Assembly (NCBI GenBank): GCA_046297695.1 | Contig: JBKBHF010000001.1 | Location: forward strand, 169,117-233,116 | Reading direction: 5' to 3' | Length of the DNA: 64,000 bases | Origin: Permianibacter sp046297695 | Lineage (GTDB): Bacteria; Pseudomonadota; Gammaproteobacteria; Enterobacterales; Permianibacteraceae | Part shown: one piece after another, positions 8,568 to 17,037 of the stretch | Position numbering within the stretch: the first letter of the stretch is position 1 | How the letters are laid out: the number at the start of each line of letters is the position of its first letter | Translations under genes and position numbers: made by a program | The notes under the pieces: generated by a model | Database searches by the model: none | What the model was told of the DNA's origin: nothing | Seen by the model: the letters and a program-made list of their open reading frames with translations, nothing else

Positions 8568-9482
8568 CTACGCTTTATTGAACAGCTTGAGTAACAGCGC
8601 ATTCTGCGCGTGCATCCGGTTCTCGGCCTGTTGCAGTGCCAGACACAGTTTGCTGTCCATCACCGCACCACTGATCTCGACATCCCGATGCGCTGGCTGG
8701 CAATGCATCGCGTACTGGGCACCGGACTGCACCAGCAGTGTCTCGTTCAACTGGAACGGTGCGAACTGCGGTTGCAATTCGGCGAGCGTGCCGGCACAGC
8801 CCATCGACAGCCAAGTGTCGGTATACAGCGCATCCTGCTGGCCCAGCTCGCTGACTTTGTTTACCAGCTTGATGCTGCCGCCATGGTGGCTGGCGAGCGC
8901 CTGTGCCTGCTCGACCCATTTGATTTTCGGGCCACGGCCGCTCGGCGTTGCCACGGTCACCTGCGCGCCCAGCATCGCCCCCAACACCAACAGTGAATGG
9001 CTGACATTATTGCCATCGCCGACAAACCCGAGCTTGACGCCTTTGATCTGGCCAAACGCTTCTTTCAGCGTGACAAAATCCGCCAGCGCCTGGCATGGAT
9101 GCAATTGCTCGCACAGCGCATTGACCACCGGCACCGAAGCGTACTGCGCCATGGTGCTCAACGTGTCGTGCTGATACACCCGGGCGACGATGCCCTGCAC
9201 CCAAACTGACAAATTCTGGGCGTAATCCTTGGTCGCCTCACGGGCACCAATCCGCTCCTCTTTGTGGTCGATATACATCGCATGACCACCGAGCTTGGTG
9301 ATGCCAACTTCAAAACTGACCCGCGTCCGCAGACTCGGCTTTTCAAACAGCAAGGCGAAGCTATGGCCTTTCAAGGCGCTCGCAAACGCTTCCGGTTGTT
9401 GCTTCACCCGAATCGCCAGATCGATGACGCTTTCGGTTTCGGCCGGACTGAACTCCAGTCCGGTCAGGTAATGCTTTGCCAT
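8568..9482 (-). CDS. argF: Ornithine carbamoyltransferase
   Basis: 304 aa, making citrulline from ornithine and carbamoyl phosphate. The start at 9482 (MAKHYLTG) has GAGAGGAAG upstream; the longer frame is not supported. Carbamoyl-phosphate motif SLRTR (50-54, usually STRTR), HPCQ (128-131), DGNNV (156-160) and the ornithine loop SMG (226-228) are present. The catalytic motif HCLP reads HCQP (260-263), an unusual Leu to Gln change. N-acetylornithine or succinylornithine specificity is possible but unlikely, because argE, which deacetylates N-acetylornithine, lies in the same cluster. Confidence 0.92.
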   Translation of the reverse strand: MAKHYLTGLEFSPAETESVIDLAIRVKQQPEAFASALKGHSFALLFEKPSLRTRVSFEVGITKLGGHAMYIDHKEERIGAREATKDYAQNLSVWVQGIVARVYQHDTLSTMAQYASVPVVNALCEQLHPCQALADFVTLKEAFGQIKGVKLGFVGDGNNVSHSLLVLGAMLGAQVTVATPSGRGPKIKWVEQAQALASHHGGSIKLVNKVSELGQQDALYTDTWLSMGCAGTLAELQPQFAPFQLNETLLVQSGAQYAMHCQPAHRDVEISGAVMDSKLCLALQQAENRMHAQNALLLKLFNKA

Positions 9483-9504
9483 GGTGTTGCTTCCTCTCTT
9501 CTTT

Positions 9505-9522
9505 CCGACACCTTCATGTCGG
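9505..9522 (-). other. Hairpin in argB-argF spacer
   Basis: Six-bp stem CCGACA/TGTCGG with a 6-nt loop, 23 bp upstream of the argF start. No T-run. Function unknown. Confidence 0.3.
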
Positions 9523-9573
9523 CGGTAATCGATGAGGTCGCAGCAGAGAATGCGTGGTACCGAAAACTTATCC

Positions 9574-10395
9574 TCAGAGCCGGACCGTAGTGCCAAACCT
9601 TGCGTCAGAGCGCAATCGTCGTAGCTTGGTCGGATCGAAGAAACTGGCAATGGTGACGGGTTTCAGCAATGTCGCCGCGGCATCGAGCGCCGCGCGGACC
9701 TTGGCGATCATGCCCCCGGAAATAGTGCCGTCCTGAATCAGTTGCTGAATTTCGGAAGCGCTCAACGTCGTGGCATAGCTGCCATCGGCAAGCCGGACGC
9801 CGGCGACATCGGACAGTAACAGTAGATGATCGGCATTGACTGCAGCGGCAATCGCCACGGCGGCATCATCGGCATTGATATTGCGCAGCTGGCCACCGGC
9901 ATCGACGGCAATGCTCGACACGATGACCAGCGCACCAGCATTCAACAAGCTTTGCAAAACGGTGGCTTGGCCCGGCTTGACGGTGCCCACGGCACCGAGC
10001 GCGGCGTCCGGATGCGGCGAGCAAATGGCGGTGTCGCCATCAGCCAGCGAAAGTCCCACCGCGTTCAGACCGGCCTGTTTGGCCGCTGCCACCAACGTCT
10101 TGTTGACCTGCCCGGCCAGCACCGCGGTGATGATCGGCATCTGCTCTGGCGGCGAGACCCGCAAGCCATCTTTCTTGACGATCGGCAGCTGCCATTGCTG
10201 CAGATGTTGATCCACCTGCTTGCCGCCACCGTGCACCAGCACAACGGGCTGTTGCAGATGCAGCTCCGCCATGGCCTGCATCAAGTCAGCAATGACCTTC
10301 GCATCTTCAACGGCAGCGCCGCTCAGCTTGATAACAACAGGCTTGATAGCGACAGGCTTGCTGACGACAGCCGGTTTCATGACCGCTGCACTCAT
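9574..10395 (-). CDS. argB: Acetylglutamate kinase
   Basis: 273 aa, phosphorylating N-acetylglutamate. It resembles the short, arginine-insensitive E. coli type: VVIKLSG, VHGGGKQVDQ, KKDGLRV, VSSIAVD and NADDAA match in order. Start at 10395, where ATG overlaps the argC stop as TGATG, indicating translational coupling. The first 20 residues are a low-complexity run of MKPAVV/KPVAI/KPVV units; ATG 10380 is an alternative start. Confidence 0.95.
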   Translation of the reverse strand: MSAAVMKPAVVSKPVAIKPVVIKLSGAAVEDAKVIADLMQAMAELHLQQPVVLVHGGGKQVDQHLQQWQLPIVKKDGLRVSPPEQMPIITAVLAGQVNKTLVAAAKQAGLNAVGLSLADGDTAICSPHPDAALGAVGTVKPGQATVLQSLLNAGALVIVSSIAVDAGGQLRNINADDAAVAIAAAVNADHLLLLSDVAGVRLADGSYATTLSASEIQQLIQDGTISGGMIAKVRAALDAAATLLKPVTIASFFDPTKLRRLRSDARFGTTVRL

Positions 10396-11417
10396 CACAG
10401 CACTCCTTTCGGCAGCAGGCCGGTGGCCATCGACAAACCAAAACGCAGATTGAAGCACTGAACCGATTGACTGGCGGCGCCCTTCAGCAAGTTGTCGAGC
10501 GCACTGAATACGCTGACTTGATTGCGCTTGGCATCGAAACTCCAGCCGATGTCGCAGAACGGCGTTTGCTCGACGTGTTGCACGGCCGGAAACGCACCGG
10601 CACCGAGCAGCCGCACCAATGGCTGACCGCTGTAGGCCTTGCTGAATGCACCATCAATATCCGCCGCCGTAACACCCGCATGGGTGAACGCGTAGATGCT
10701 CGCCAGAATGCCGCGCTTGAAGTTGCCGAGGTGAGGCGTGAACACCACCGGCACGCCCAAGTTCTTTTCGATCTCGGGCTGATGCCGGTGGTTGTGCACG
10801 CCGTACGGTGCTAGCGACACCTCACAGAAACTGGAATTGAGCGCGGCTTTGCGGCCGGCACCACTGACGCCAGACACGGCGTTGATCACCGGCGCGACAT
10901 CGCTGCGCAGCAAACCAGCCTTGACCAAAGGCGCCAACGCCAGACTGGCGGCCGTGACATAGCAACCGGCGCAGCCGATCACCTGCGCGTTATCAAGGCC
11001 AGCCGTATCCAGCTCCGGCAAACCGTAAACGGCCTGCGCCAACAGCTGCGGATGTGGATGGGTGAATTTGTAGACCGTCGGATAGATCGACGCGTCGGCA
11101 AAGCGGAAACCAGCCGACAGATCGATCACGACTTTGGCTTTTTTGAGCAGCGCCGGCGCAATCTCGGCACTCAGTTCGTGCGGCGTGCACAGGAACACGG
11201 CATCCAGATCGGGGGCGAGGGCATCAAAGGAAAACGGCGCAACGGTTTGCGGCACCAGTGCGCGCGCTTTTGGCGCGAAGGTATGGAACGGAACGACTCC
11301 GTTCTCACCGCCTGAGTGGAACAGCTGTAGCGCGCCAATCTGCGGATGGGCGACGAGCATTTGGGTGAGTTCGGCGCCAACATAACCGCTGGCGCCGAGG
11401 ACGGCGACTTTCAGCAT
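10395..11417 (-). CDS. argC: N-acetyl-gamma-glutamyl-phosphate reductase
   Basis: 340 aa, NADPH-dependent reduction of N-acetylglutamyl phosphate. Rossmann start VAVLGASGYVGAEL and the catalytic-Cys segment GCAGCYVTA are clear, and a conserved His region (HNHRHQPEI) is present. It starts the argC-B-F-G-H(A) run, 54 bp after argR. Its Shine-Dalgarno sits inside the 3' arm of a 9-bp hairpin (11420-11444). Confidence 0.96.
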   Translation of the reverse strand: MLKVAVLGASGYVGAELTQMLVAHPQIGALQLFHSGGENGVVPFHTFAPKARALVPQTVAPFSFDALAPDLDAVFLCTPHELSAEIAPALLKKAKVVIDLSAGFRFADASIYPTVYKFTHPHPQLLAQAVYGLPELDTAGLDNAQVIGCAGCYVTAASLALAPLVKAGLLRSDVAPVINAVSGVSGAGRKAALNSSFCEVSLAPYGVHNHRHQPEIEKNLGVPVVFTPHLGNFKRGILASIYAFTHAGVTAADIDGAFSKAYSGQPLVRLLGAGAFPAVQHVEQTPFCDIGWSFDAKRNQVSVFSALDNLLKGAASQSVQCFNLRFGLSMATGLLPKGVL

Positions 11418-11444
11418 TACAGCTCCCGTATTGCGCGGGAGCTG
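11418..11444 (-). promoter_or_regulatory. Hairpin sequestering the argC ribosome binding site
   Basis: Reading the minus strand, CAGCTCCCG (11444-11436) pairs perfectly with CGGGAGCTG (11428-11420) around a 7-nt loop. The second arm contains GGGAG, the only good Shine-Dalgarno for the argC ATG at 11417. No T-run follows, so it is not a terminator for argR. Confidence 0.5.
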
Positions 11445-11471
11445 TTTTGAGACCTATTTAAAAGGACTCAT

Positions 11472-11954
11472 TCAGCGCCGCACGCCAGCCAGTTCTTGCA
11501 GTTCTTCAATCAAATCGGCGGCGTCAGCGTCGGAACGCGTAGCGATGAACAAAGTGTCATCACCGGCAAGAGTGCCCACCACCCGGGAGAGACTGCTGCG
11601 ATCCAGTTCGTAACCGATCATCTGGGCCCGACCGGGGCGCGTTTTCAGCACCACCAGGTTCGAAGCCTGCTCGATCGACACGAGCAGCGTCTCCAGTGCA
11701 CGTTTCAGCTCGTTCGTCGTCGGAGCTGGCGTGAGATCAGTGTTGGGCAGGGCGTAACCATTGGGGCCTTTGTAAACCTTCAGTTCCGCCAGATCGCGCG
11801 ACAGCGTGGTCTGGGTGGTTTCGACTCCGCGCTCGGCGAGCAGCTCGACCAATTGCTCCTGACTGTGTACCTCTTGTGTTGCAATGAGGTCACAAATCAA
11901 TTGCTGGCGGCCTTGCTTGCCAACCGGCACAGGTTCCCTGTTTCGAACGTTCAT
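11472..11954 (-). CDS. argR: Arginine repressor
   Basis: 160 aa, arginine-responsive DNA-binding repressor of the ArgR/AhrC family. N-terminal winged helix: QQLICDLI, VETTQTTLSRDLAEL. C-terminal hexamerisation and arginine-binding part: GTLAGDDTLFIATRS. Start at 11954 (MNVRNREP) with GGAGA upstream; longer frames run into the divergent regulatory region. Having argR directly in front of argC and divergent from argE places regulator and targets together, so autoregulation is likely. Confidence 0.96.
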   Translation of the reverse strand: MNVRNREPVPVGKQGRQQLICDLIATQEVHSQEQLVELLAERGVETTQTTLSRDLAELKVYKGPNGYALPNTDLTPAPTTNELKRALETLLVSIEQASNLVVLKTRPGRAQMIGYELDRSSLSRVVGTLAGDDTLFIATRSDADAADLIEELQELAGVRR

Positions 11955-11989
11955 AACGTCTCCACGGCGCATAGAATAACGGCTGTCGC

Positions 11990-12035
11990 ATGAGTATGCA
12001 ACAGCTTGCATATGTTTGCATTGTATATGCAGAAT
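11990..12035. promoter_or_regulatory. Putative ARG-box region between argR and argE
   Basis: The 146-bp divergent spacer has an AT-rich block with TGAGTATGCA (11991-12000) and the inverted repeat TGCATAT (12007-12013) / ATATGCA (12025-12031). These resemble ARG-box half sites (TGAAT/TGCAT with AT-rich centre). Location between argR and argE supports ArgR control of both promoters; assignment is by inspection only. Confidence 0.45.
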
Positions 12036-12100
12036 GTCCCGGGCATTATGCATGGGCCGCCCGCCCCTCTCAACGCGTTTCTGCAACGTAAGTGTCTGAA

Positions 12101-13291
12101 ATGAGCCAAGAAATTTCTGCCGACTCGGCATCCGCCCTGCCCACCGTCGAAGCCATGCTGAATCAGCTGGTCGCCGTGAACAGCATCAGCTCGACCGAAC
12201 CAGCGCTGGATCGCAGCAACGAAGGCGTCATCACGCTGCTGGCTGGCTGGCTGCGCCAGATCGGCGCCGAGGTCAGCATCCATGAAGTCATCGGCACGCC
12301 GCGCAAGCTGAATCTGGTCGCCAAGCTTGGCCAAGGCGACGGCGGCCTCGTCTTCTCCGGCCATACCGATACCGTGCCCTATGATGCCCAGCGCTGGGCG
12401 ACTGACCCGTTCCGGCTCACCGAGCAGGAAGGTCGTCTACATGGCCTCGGCGCCACCGACATGAAAGGTTTTCTGGCGGTGGCTGTTGCCGTGCTGGCCG
12501 GCCATGCCAAGCAAACGTTGAAGAAGCCACTCTGGCTGGTCGCGACCTGTGACGAAGAGAGCACCATGTCCGGCGCGCGCTGGCTGCAGGAAATGGGTGA
12601 GAAAGGCCAAGGCGTACTGCGCGCCGATTACGTCGTCATCGGCGAACCGACCGATCTGGTGCCGGTGCGCGCCCACAAGGGCCACCTCGCCCACCGGCTG
12701 TGCGCACACGGCCACTCCGGTCATTCGTCCAATCCGGCGGCCGGCCGCAATGCCATCGATGGCCTGCACGCCGCAATGAGCGAACTGATGGCATGGCGCC
12801 AACAACTGCAACAACGGCATCACGACGACAGCTTTGCCGTGCCGCACCCGACGCTGAATTTCGGCCGCATTGCCGGCGGCGATGCGGTCAACCGCATCTG
12901 CCCGGACGCCGAACTGGATTTCGATTTGCGGCCCTTGCCGGGCATGGCGCTGCCATCGTTGTATGCGGAACTGCAGCAGCAAATCCGCAATGCGCAGGAA
13001 CACAGCAGCGCGAGCCTCGAACTGAAAGAACTCTGGCCCGGCACACCGGCCTTCTCGACCCCTGCGTCGGCGACGCTGGTGAGCACTGCACAAGCATTGA
13101 CCGGACAAGAACCCATCTGCGTCAATTACGGCACCGAAGCGCCTTACTTCCGCGCCTTAGGAGCGGAAGTTATCGTGTTAGGACCAGGTCGAATTGACCG
13201 CGCCCATCAACCCAATGAATATGTCACCCGGGAGGAATTGGCCCGGTGTGAACAACTGTTGCAGGAGCTTGTGCAGCAGTTGTGCAGGTAA
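12101..13291 (+). CDS. argE: Acetylornithine deacetylase
   Basis: 396 aa M20-family metallopeptidase hydrolysing N-acetylornithine. Metal-site motifs FSGHTDTVPYD, GATDMKGF and CDEESTMSG are present, then VIGEPT. ATG 12101 chosen; a GTG at 12092 is in frame (MSEMSQE). Ribosome binding site weak. Its presence together with the ArgA domain of ArgH(A) means the linear, hydrolytic version of the pathway. Confidence 0.95.
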   Translation: MSQEISADSASALPTVEAMLNQLVAVNSISSTEPALDRSNEGVITLLAGWLRQIGAEVSIHEVIGTPRKLNLVAKLGQGDGGLVFSGHTDTVPYDAQRWATDPFRLTEQEGRLHGLGATDMKGFLAVAVAVLAGHAKQTLKKPLWLVATCDEESTMSGARWLQEMGEKGQGVLRADYVVIGEPTDLVPVRAHKGHLAHRLCAHGHSGHSSNPAAGRNAIDGLHAAMSELMAWRQQLQQRHHDDSFAVPHPTLNFGRIAGGDAVNRICPDAELDFDLRPLPGMALPSLYAELQQQIRNAQEHSSASLELKELWPGTPAFSTPASATLVSTAQALTGQEPICVNYGTEAPYFRALGAEVIVLGPGRIDRAHQPNEYVTREELARCEQLLQELVQQLCR

Positions 13292-13294
13292 ACA

Positions 13295-13362
13295 CCGTCG
13301 ACGCCGGCTCCCGCCGCCTTCACTCAGCCACACCGGCCTGCCGCGACAGCCGGTGTCGACGG
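13295..13362 (+). promoter_or_regulatory. cysD leader with two exclusive hairpins
   Basis: A 14-nt arm at 13295-13308 pairs with 13349-13362 with 13 Watson-Crick pairs and one G-U. The second arm can instead fold locally: ACCGGC 13332-13337 with GCCGGT 13349-13354. The 14-bp stem ends at the GG that begins the cysD Shine-Dalgarno (GGAAA, 13361). No T-run. This could be a leader switch or just a strong spacer structure between argE and cysD. Confidence 0.35.
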
Positions 13363-13371
13363 AAACCAGAC

Positions 13372-14271
13372 ATGACAAGCAAAGGGTTATCGGTGCTCGA
13401 AGCCGAGAGCATCGAGATCATTCGTGAGGCCTACGCCGGAGCCCGCAAACCGGCGATGCTGTACTCCATCGGCAAAGACTCCTCGGTGATGCTGCACCTG
13501 GCGCGCAAGGCGTTTTACCCGGCCGTGCCGCCGTTTCCGCTCGTGCATGTCGACACCACGTTCAAGTTCAAGGCGATGTACGCGCATCGGGCGCGCATGG
13601 CGGCAGAATCCGGCATGGAACTCATCGTCCATACCAATCGCGACGGTGTCGCTGCCGGCATCACGCCATTCACACACGGTTCGAGCTATTACACCGATGT
13701 GATGAAAACGCAGGGATTGCGCCAGGTTCTGGATCAGCATGGCTTCGATGTCGTGTTTGGCGGCGCCCGTCGGGACGAAGAAAAATCACGCGCGAAAGAG
13801 CGTGTCTTCTCGTTCCGGGCCGCCGGCCACCGCTGGGATCCGAAAGCGCAGCGTCCGGAATTGTGGAATCTCTACAACACCCACACCCGCGCCGACGAAA
13901 CCATTCGGGTGTTTCCGCTCTCGAACTGGACGGAACTCGATATCTGGCAGTACATCTATCAGGAAAACCTGCCCATCGTGCCACTCTATTTTGCCGAGCC
14001 GCGCCCGGTCGTTCGCCGTGGCGGCACCTGGATCATGGTCGATGACGAGCGCCTGCCGCTGAATCCGGGCGAACAGCCCGAGCTGCGCCACGTGCGTTTC
14101 CGCACACTCGGCTGCTATCCACTGACCGGAGCCATTGAAAGCGACGCCACCACGCTGGAGGAAGTGTTGGCCGAAACCCTGAATGCCCGCTCGTCCGAAC
14201 GTCAAGGTCGGCTGATCGATTCCGACCAACCCGGCTCCATGGAAAAGAAAAAGCAAGAGGGCTATTTCTGA
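13372..14271 (+). CDS. cysD: Sulfate adenylyltransferase subunit 2
   Basis: 299 aa, catalytic PP-loop subunit of ATP sulfurylase, activating sulfate to APS. PP-loop LYSIGKDSSVMLHLARKA, FGGARRDEEKSRAKER and the C-terminal Arg-Arg-independent tail MEKKKQEGYF are typical. ATG 13372 (MTSKGLS) has GGAAACC upstream. The stop overlaps the cysNC start as TGATG, so subunits are translationally coupled. Confidence 0.96.
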   Translation: MTSKGLSVLEAESIEIIREAYAGARKPAMLYSIGKDSSVMLHLARKAFYPAVPPFPLVHVDTTFKFKAMYAHRARMAAESGMELIVHTNRDGVAAGITPFTHGSSYYTDVMKTQGLRQVLDQHGFDVVFGGARRDEEKSRAKERVFSFRAAGHRWDPKAQRPELWNLYNTHTRADETIRVFPLSNWTELDIWQYIYQENLPIVPLYFAEPRPVVRRGGTWIMVDDERLPLNPGEQPELRHVRFRTLGCYPLTGAIESDATTLEEVLAETLNARSSERQGRLIDSDQPGSMEKKKQEGYF

Positions 14272-16157
14272 TGCGCGCGCATGGCACGCTGCAGGCCAAA
14301 GACATCGCGTCATTTTTGGCCGCTCAACATGACAAAGACACGCTGCGTTTCATCACCTGCGGCAGCGTCGATGACGGCAAATCGACCCTGATCGGCCGCT
14401 TGCTGCATGAATCCAAATCAATCTTCGATGATCAATTGAAAGCGCTGGAGACCGATTCCAAGCAATACGGCACCCAAGGTGAAAAGATCGACTTTGCGTT
14501 GCTGGTCGACGGGCTGCAGGCCGAACGCGAACAAGGCATCACCATTGATGTCGCGTACCGCTTTTTTGGCACCGACAAGCGCAAGTTCATCGTGGCCGAT
14601 ACCCCGGGGCATGAACAGTACACCCGCAACATGGCGACCGGCGCGTCAACCGCGCAACTCGCCGTGATCCTGATCGACGCCCGCAAAGGTGTGCTGACCC
14701 AGACCCGCCGGCACAGCCGCATCGTCGCGATGATGGGCATTCGCCACATTGTGCTGGCGATCAACAAAATGGATCTGATCGGCTTCGATGAAGCTGCCTT
14801 CCAGCGCATTGAAACCGAGTATCGCGAATTCGCCGCCGGCTTTGGCTTCCGCTCGATCCAGGCGATTCCGCTGTCGGCACTGGAAGGCGACAACATCACC
14901 GGTCGCAGTACCCGCGCGCCGTGGTATCGCGGCCCGAGCCTGCTCGACTATCTAAACAGCGTCAATGTTGACGATGGCAGCGAGCGCGCCGCCTTCCGCC
15001 TGCCCGTACAGTGGGTCAACCGGCCCAATCTCGATTTCCGCGGCTATGCCGGTCGCATTGCCGAAGGTACGGTTCGCGCTGGCGACAGGGTCCGGGTGTT
15101 GCCGTCAGGCAAGACCACCACAGTCAAGGAAATCATCGTCTGGCAAGGCACGCAAACGGAAGCACATGCCGGTGAATCGGTGACGCTGACTTTGGCCGAC
15201 GAGGTCGATATCAGCCGTGGCGACGTGCTCGCCGCTGCCGAGCAGCCGCCAGAAGTTGCCGATCAGTTTGAAGCCAGGATCCTGTGGCTGTCTGAGCACG
15301 CCTTGGTGGCGGGTCGCCCCTACCTGCTCAAGCTGCACAACAAGGAAGTGACGGCAACCGTTACCCGCATCAAATACCGCGAAGACGTCAACACCGGTGC
15401 TCATCTCGCCGCCGAAAGCCTGGCTTTGAATGAAATCGCCATCGTCAACCTGTCGACCAGTCAACCGGTGGTTTTCGAACCCTACAGCCAGAACCGTACG
15501 CTTGGCGGTTTCATCCTGATTGACAAGCTGAGCCATGAAACCGTCGGCGCCGGCCTGATCGAATTCGCGCTGCGTCGCGCCGCCAACATTCACTGGCAAG
15601 CGCTCGAAATCAACAAGCAGGCGCGGGCTGCTGCCAAGCACCAGACGCCGCGTTGTATCTGGTTCACGGGCCTGTCGGGTTCCGGCAAATCGACCATTGC
15701 CAACCTGCTTGAAAAGCGCCTGCACGCAGAGGGCAAGCACACCTACATTCTGGATGGTGACAACATTCGGCACGGCCTCAACCGCGATCTCGGCTTCACC
15801 GAAGCGGATCGCGTCGAAAACATCCGCCGGGTCGCCGAGGTGGCCAAACTGATGGTCGATGCGGGCTTGATCGTGCTGGTGTCGTTTATCTCGCCGTATC
15901 GCTCCGAGCGCCGGTTTGCCCGTGGCTTGTTTGGTGACGGAGAATTCGTCGAAGTGTTCGTCGATACGCCCCTGAGTGAATGCGAAAAACGTGACCCGAA
16001 GGGGCTGTACGCCAAAGCCCGCCGTGGCGAGTTGAAGAACTTCACCGGCATTGACAGTGCCTATGAGGCACCCGAGCAACCGGAAGTGCACATTCGTACG
16101 GTCGAGAACCACATCGAACACCACGTCCAGCACTTGCTTGATGCGTTGCTGAAATGA
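14271..16157 (+). CDS. cysNC: Bifunctional sulfate adenylyltransferase subunit 1/APS kinase
   Basis: 628 aa fusion. Residues 1-445 are CysN, a translational-GTPase type regulator: P-loop GSVDDGKST, switch region DTPGHEQY, NKMD. Residues 455-628 are CysC, APS kinase: P-loop GLSGSGKST, then DGDNIRHGLNRDLGF and the phosphate-binding segment RGELKNFTGIDSAYE. The product makes PAPS from the APS formed with CysD. Coupled to both neighbours (TGATG with cysD, 4-bp ATGA with the TSUP gene). Confidence 0.96.
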   Translation: MRAHGTLQAKDIASFLAAQHDKDTLRFITCGSVDDGKSTLIGRLLHESKSIFDDQLKALETDSKQYGTQGEKIDFALLVDGLQAEREQGITIDVAYRFFGTDKRKFIVADTPGHEQYTRNMATGASTAQLAVILIDARKGVLTQTRRHSRIVAMMGIRHIVLAINKMDLIGFDEAAFQRIETEYREFAAGFGFRSIQAIPLSALEGDNITGRSTRAPWYRGPSLLDYLNSVNVDDGSERAAFRLPVQWVNRPNLDFRGYAGRIAEGTVRAGDRVRVLPSGKTTTVKEIIVWQGTQTEAHAGESVTLTLADEVDISRGDVLAAAEQPPEVADQFEARILWLSEHALVAGRPYLLKLHNKEVTATVTRIKYREDVNTGAHLAAESLALNEIAIVNLSTSQPVVFEPYSQNRTLGGFILIDKLSHETVGAGLIEFALRRAANIHWQALEINKQARAAAKHQTPRCIWFTGLSGSGKSTIANLLEKRLHAEGKHTYILDGDNIRHGLNRDLGFTEADRVENIRRVAEVAKLMVDAGLIVLVSFISPYRSERRFARGLFGDGEFVEVFVDTPLSECEKRDPKGLYAKARRGELKNFTGIDSAYEAPEQPEVHIRTVENHIEHHVQHLLDALLK

Positions 16158-16945
16158 TCGATGGCTTGTTGGTCGCTGCCGGCGCCCTGACCGGCTTTGT
16201 CGTTGGTTTGACCGGTGTCGGAGGCGGCGCCTTGATGACGCCACTGCTGCTGCTGATTTTCGGCGTTGCACCACTCACCGCCGTCGGCACCGATCTGTGG
16301 TTTGCGGCACTGACCAAGCTGGCTGCAACCCGCGTGCACCATGGTTATGGGCTCATCGACTGGCAGGTCGTGCGCCGGCTCTGGCTCGGCAGTTTGCCGG
16401 CATCGGCGCTGACCTTGATCTGGATCCGGCTGCAGCCAATCGATGCCTCATCGGTGCACCTGCTGACCACGGCGCTCGCAATTGCCGTGCTGGTGACTGC
16501 CATCGGCATGCTGCTGCAAAAACCGTTGCACGCGTTCGGCAAACGGATACGGCTACAACATGAACGTGACTTCAAGGCCCTGCAACCACCGCTGACCATC
16601 GCGGCCGGCGCCCTGCTCGGCATCATGGTGACGCTGACCTCGGTCGGCGCCGGTGCATTAGGTGCGGTGCTGCTCGCTTATCTCTACCCGCTACGCTTGA
16701 CCATGCCGCGCCTGATCGCGACCGATCTGGTACACGCCGTCCCACTGGCACTGTTTGCCGGCATGGGTCACCTTTTGATCGGCAACGTTGACTTCACCTT
16801 GCTTGGCAATCTGCTGATCGGCTCGGTTCCCGCAGTCATCGTCGGCGCCATGCTGTCAGCGCGTCTGCATCACGGACTACTACGCGGGAGTCTAGCTGCG
16901 GTACTGCTCACCGTGGGGCTCAAGTTGCTGTGGGCAGCTAGTTGA
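16154..16945 (+). CDS. TSUP (TauE/SafE) family membrane transporter
   Basis: 263 aa, about eight hydrophobic segments. The N-terminal GALTGFVVGLTGVGGGALMTP and the second-half GALLGIMVTLTSVGAGALG repeat show the two-fold TSUP arrangement. Members export or import sulfite, sulfoacetate or related sulfur anions. Overlap of 4 bp with cysNC puts it in the sulfate-activation operon, so sulfate uptake or sulfite export is likely; the direction is not shown by sequence. Confidence 0.88.
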   Translation: MIDGLLVAAGALTGFVVGLTGVGGGALMTPLLLLIFGVAPLTAVGTDLWFAALTKLAATRVHHGYGLIDWQVVRRLWLGSLPASALTLIWIRLQPIDASSVHLLTTALAIAVLVTAIGMLLQKPLHAFGKRIRLQHERDFKALQPPLTIAAGALLGIMVTLTSVGAGALGAVLLAYLYPLRLTMPRLIATDLVHAVPLALFAGMGHLLIGNVDFTLLGNLLIGSVPAVIVGAMLSARLHHGLLRGSLAAVLLTVGLKLLWAAS

Positions 16946-17037
16946 TCGAAGTACAGAGCGTAAACCAGTGAGCGCAGCACGGACTTGAGCCATGACCACT
17001 GCTCGAAAACCAGCGAGCCAGCTTAGCCAGCCACCCG

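Noticed and set aside
11420..11444. Intrinsic terminator of argR
   Set aside because: No T-run on the minus strand; the stem contains the argC ribosome binding site instead.
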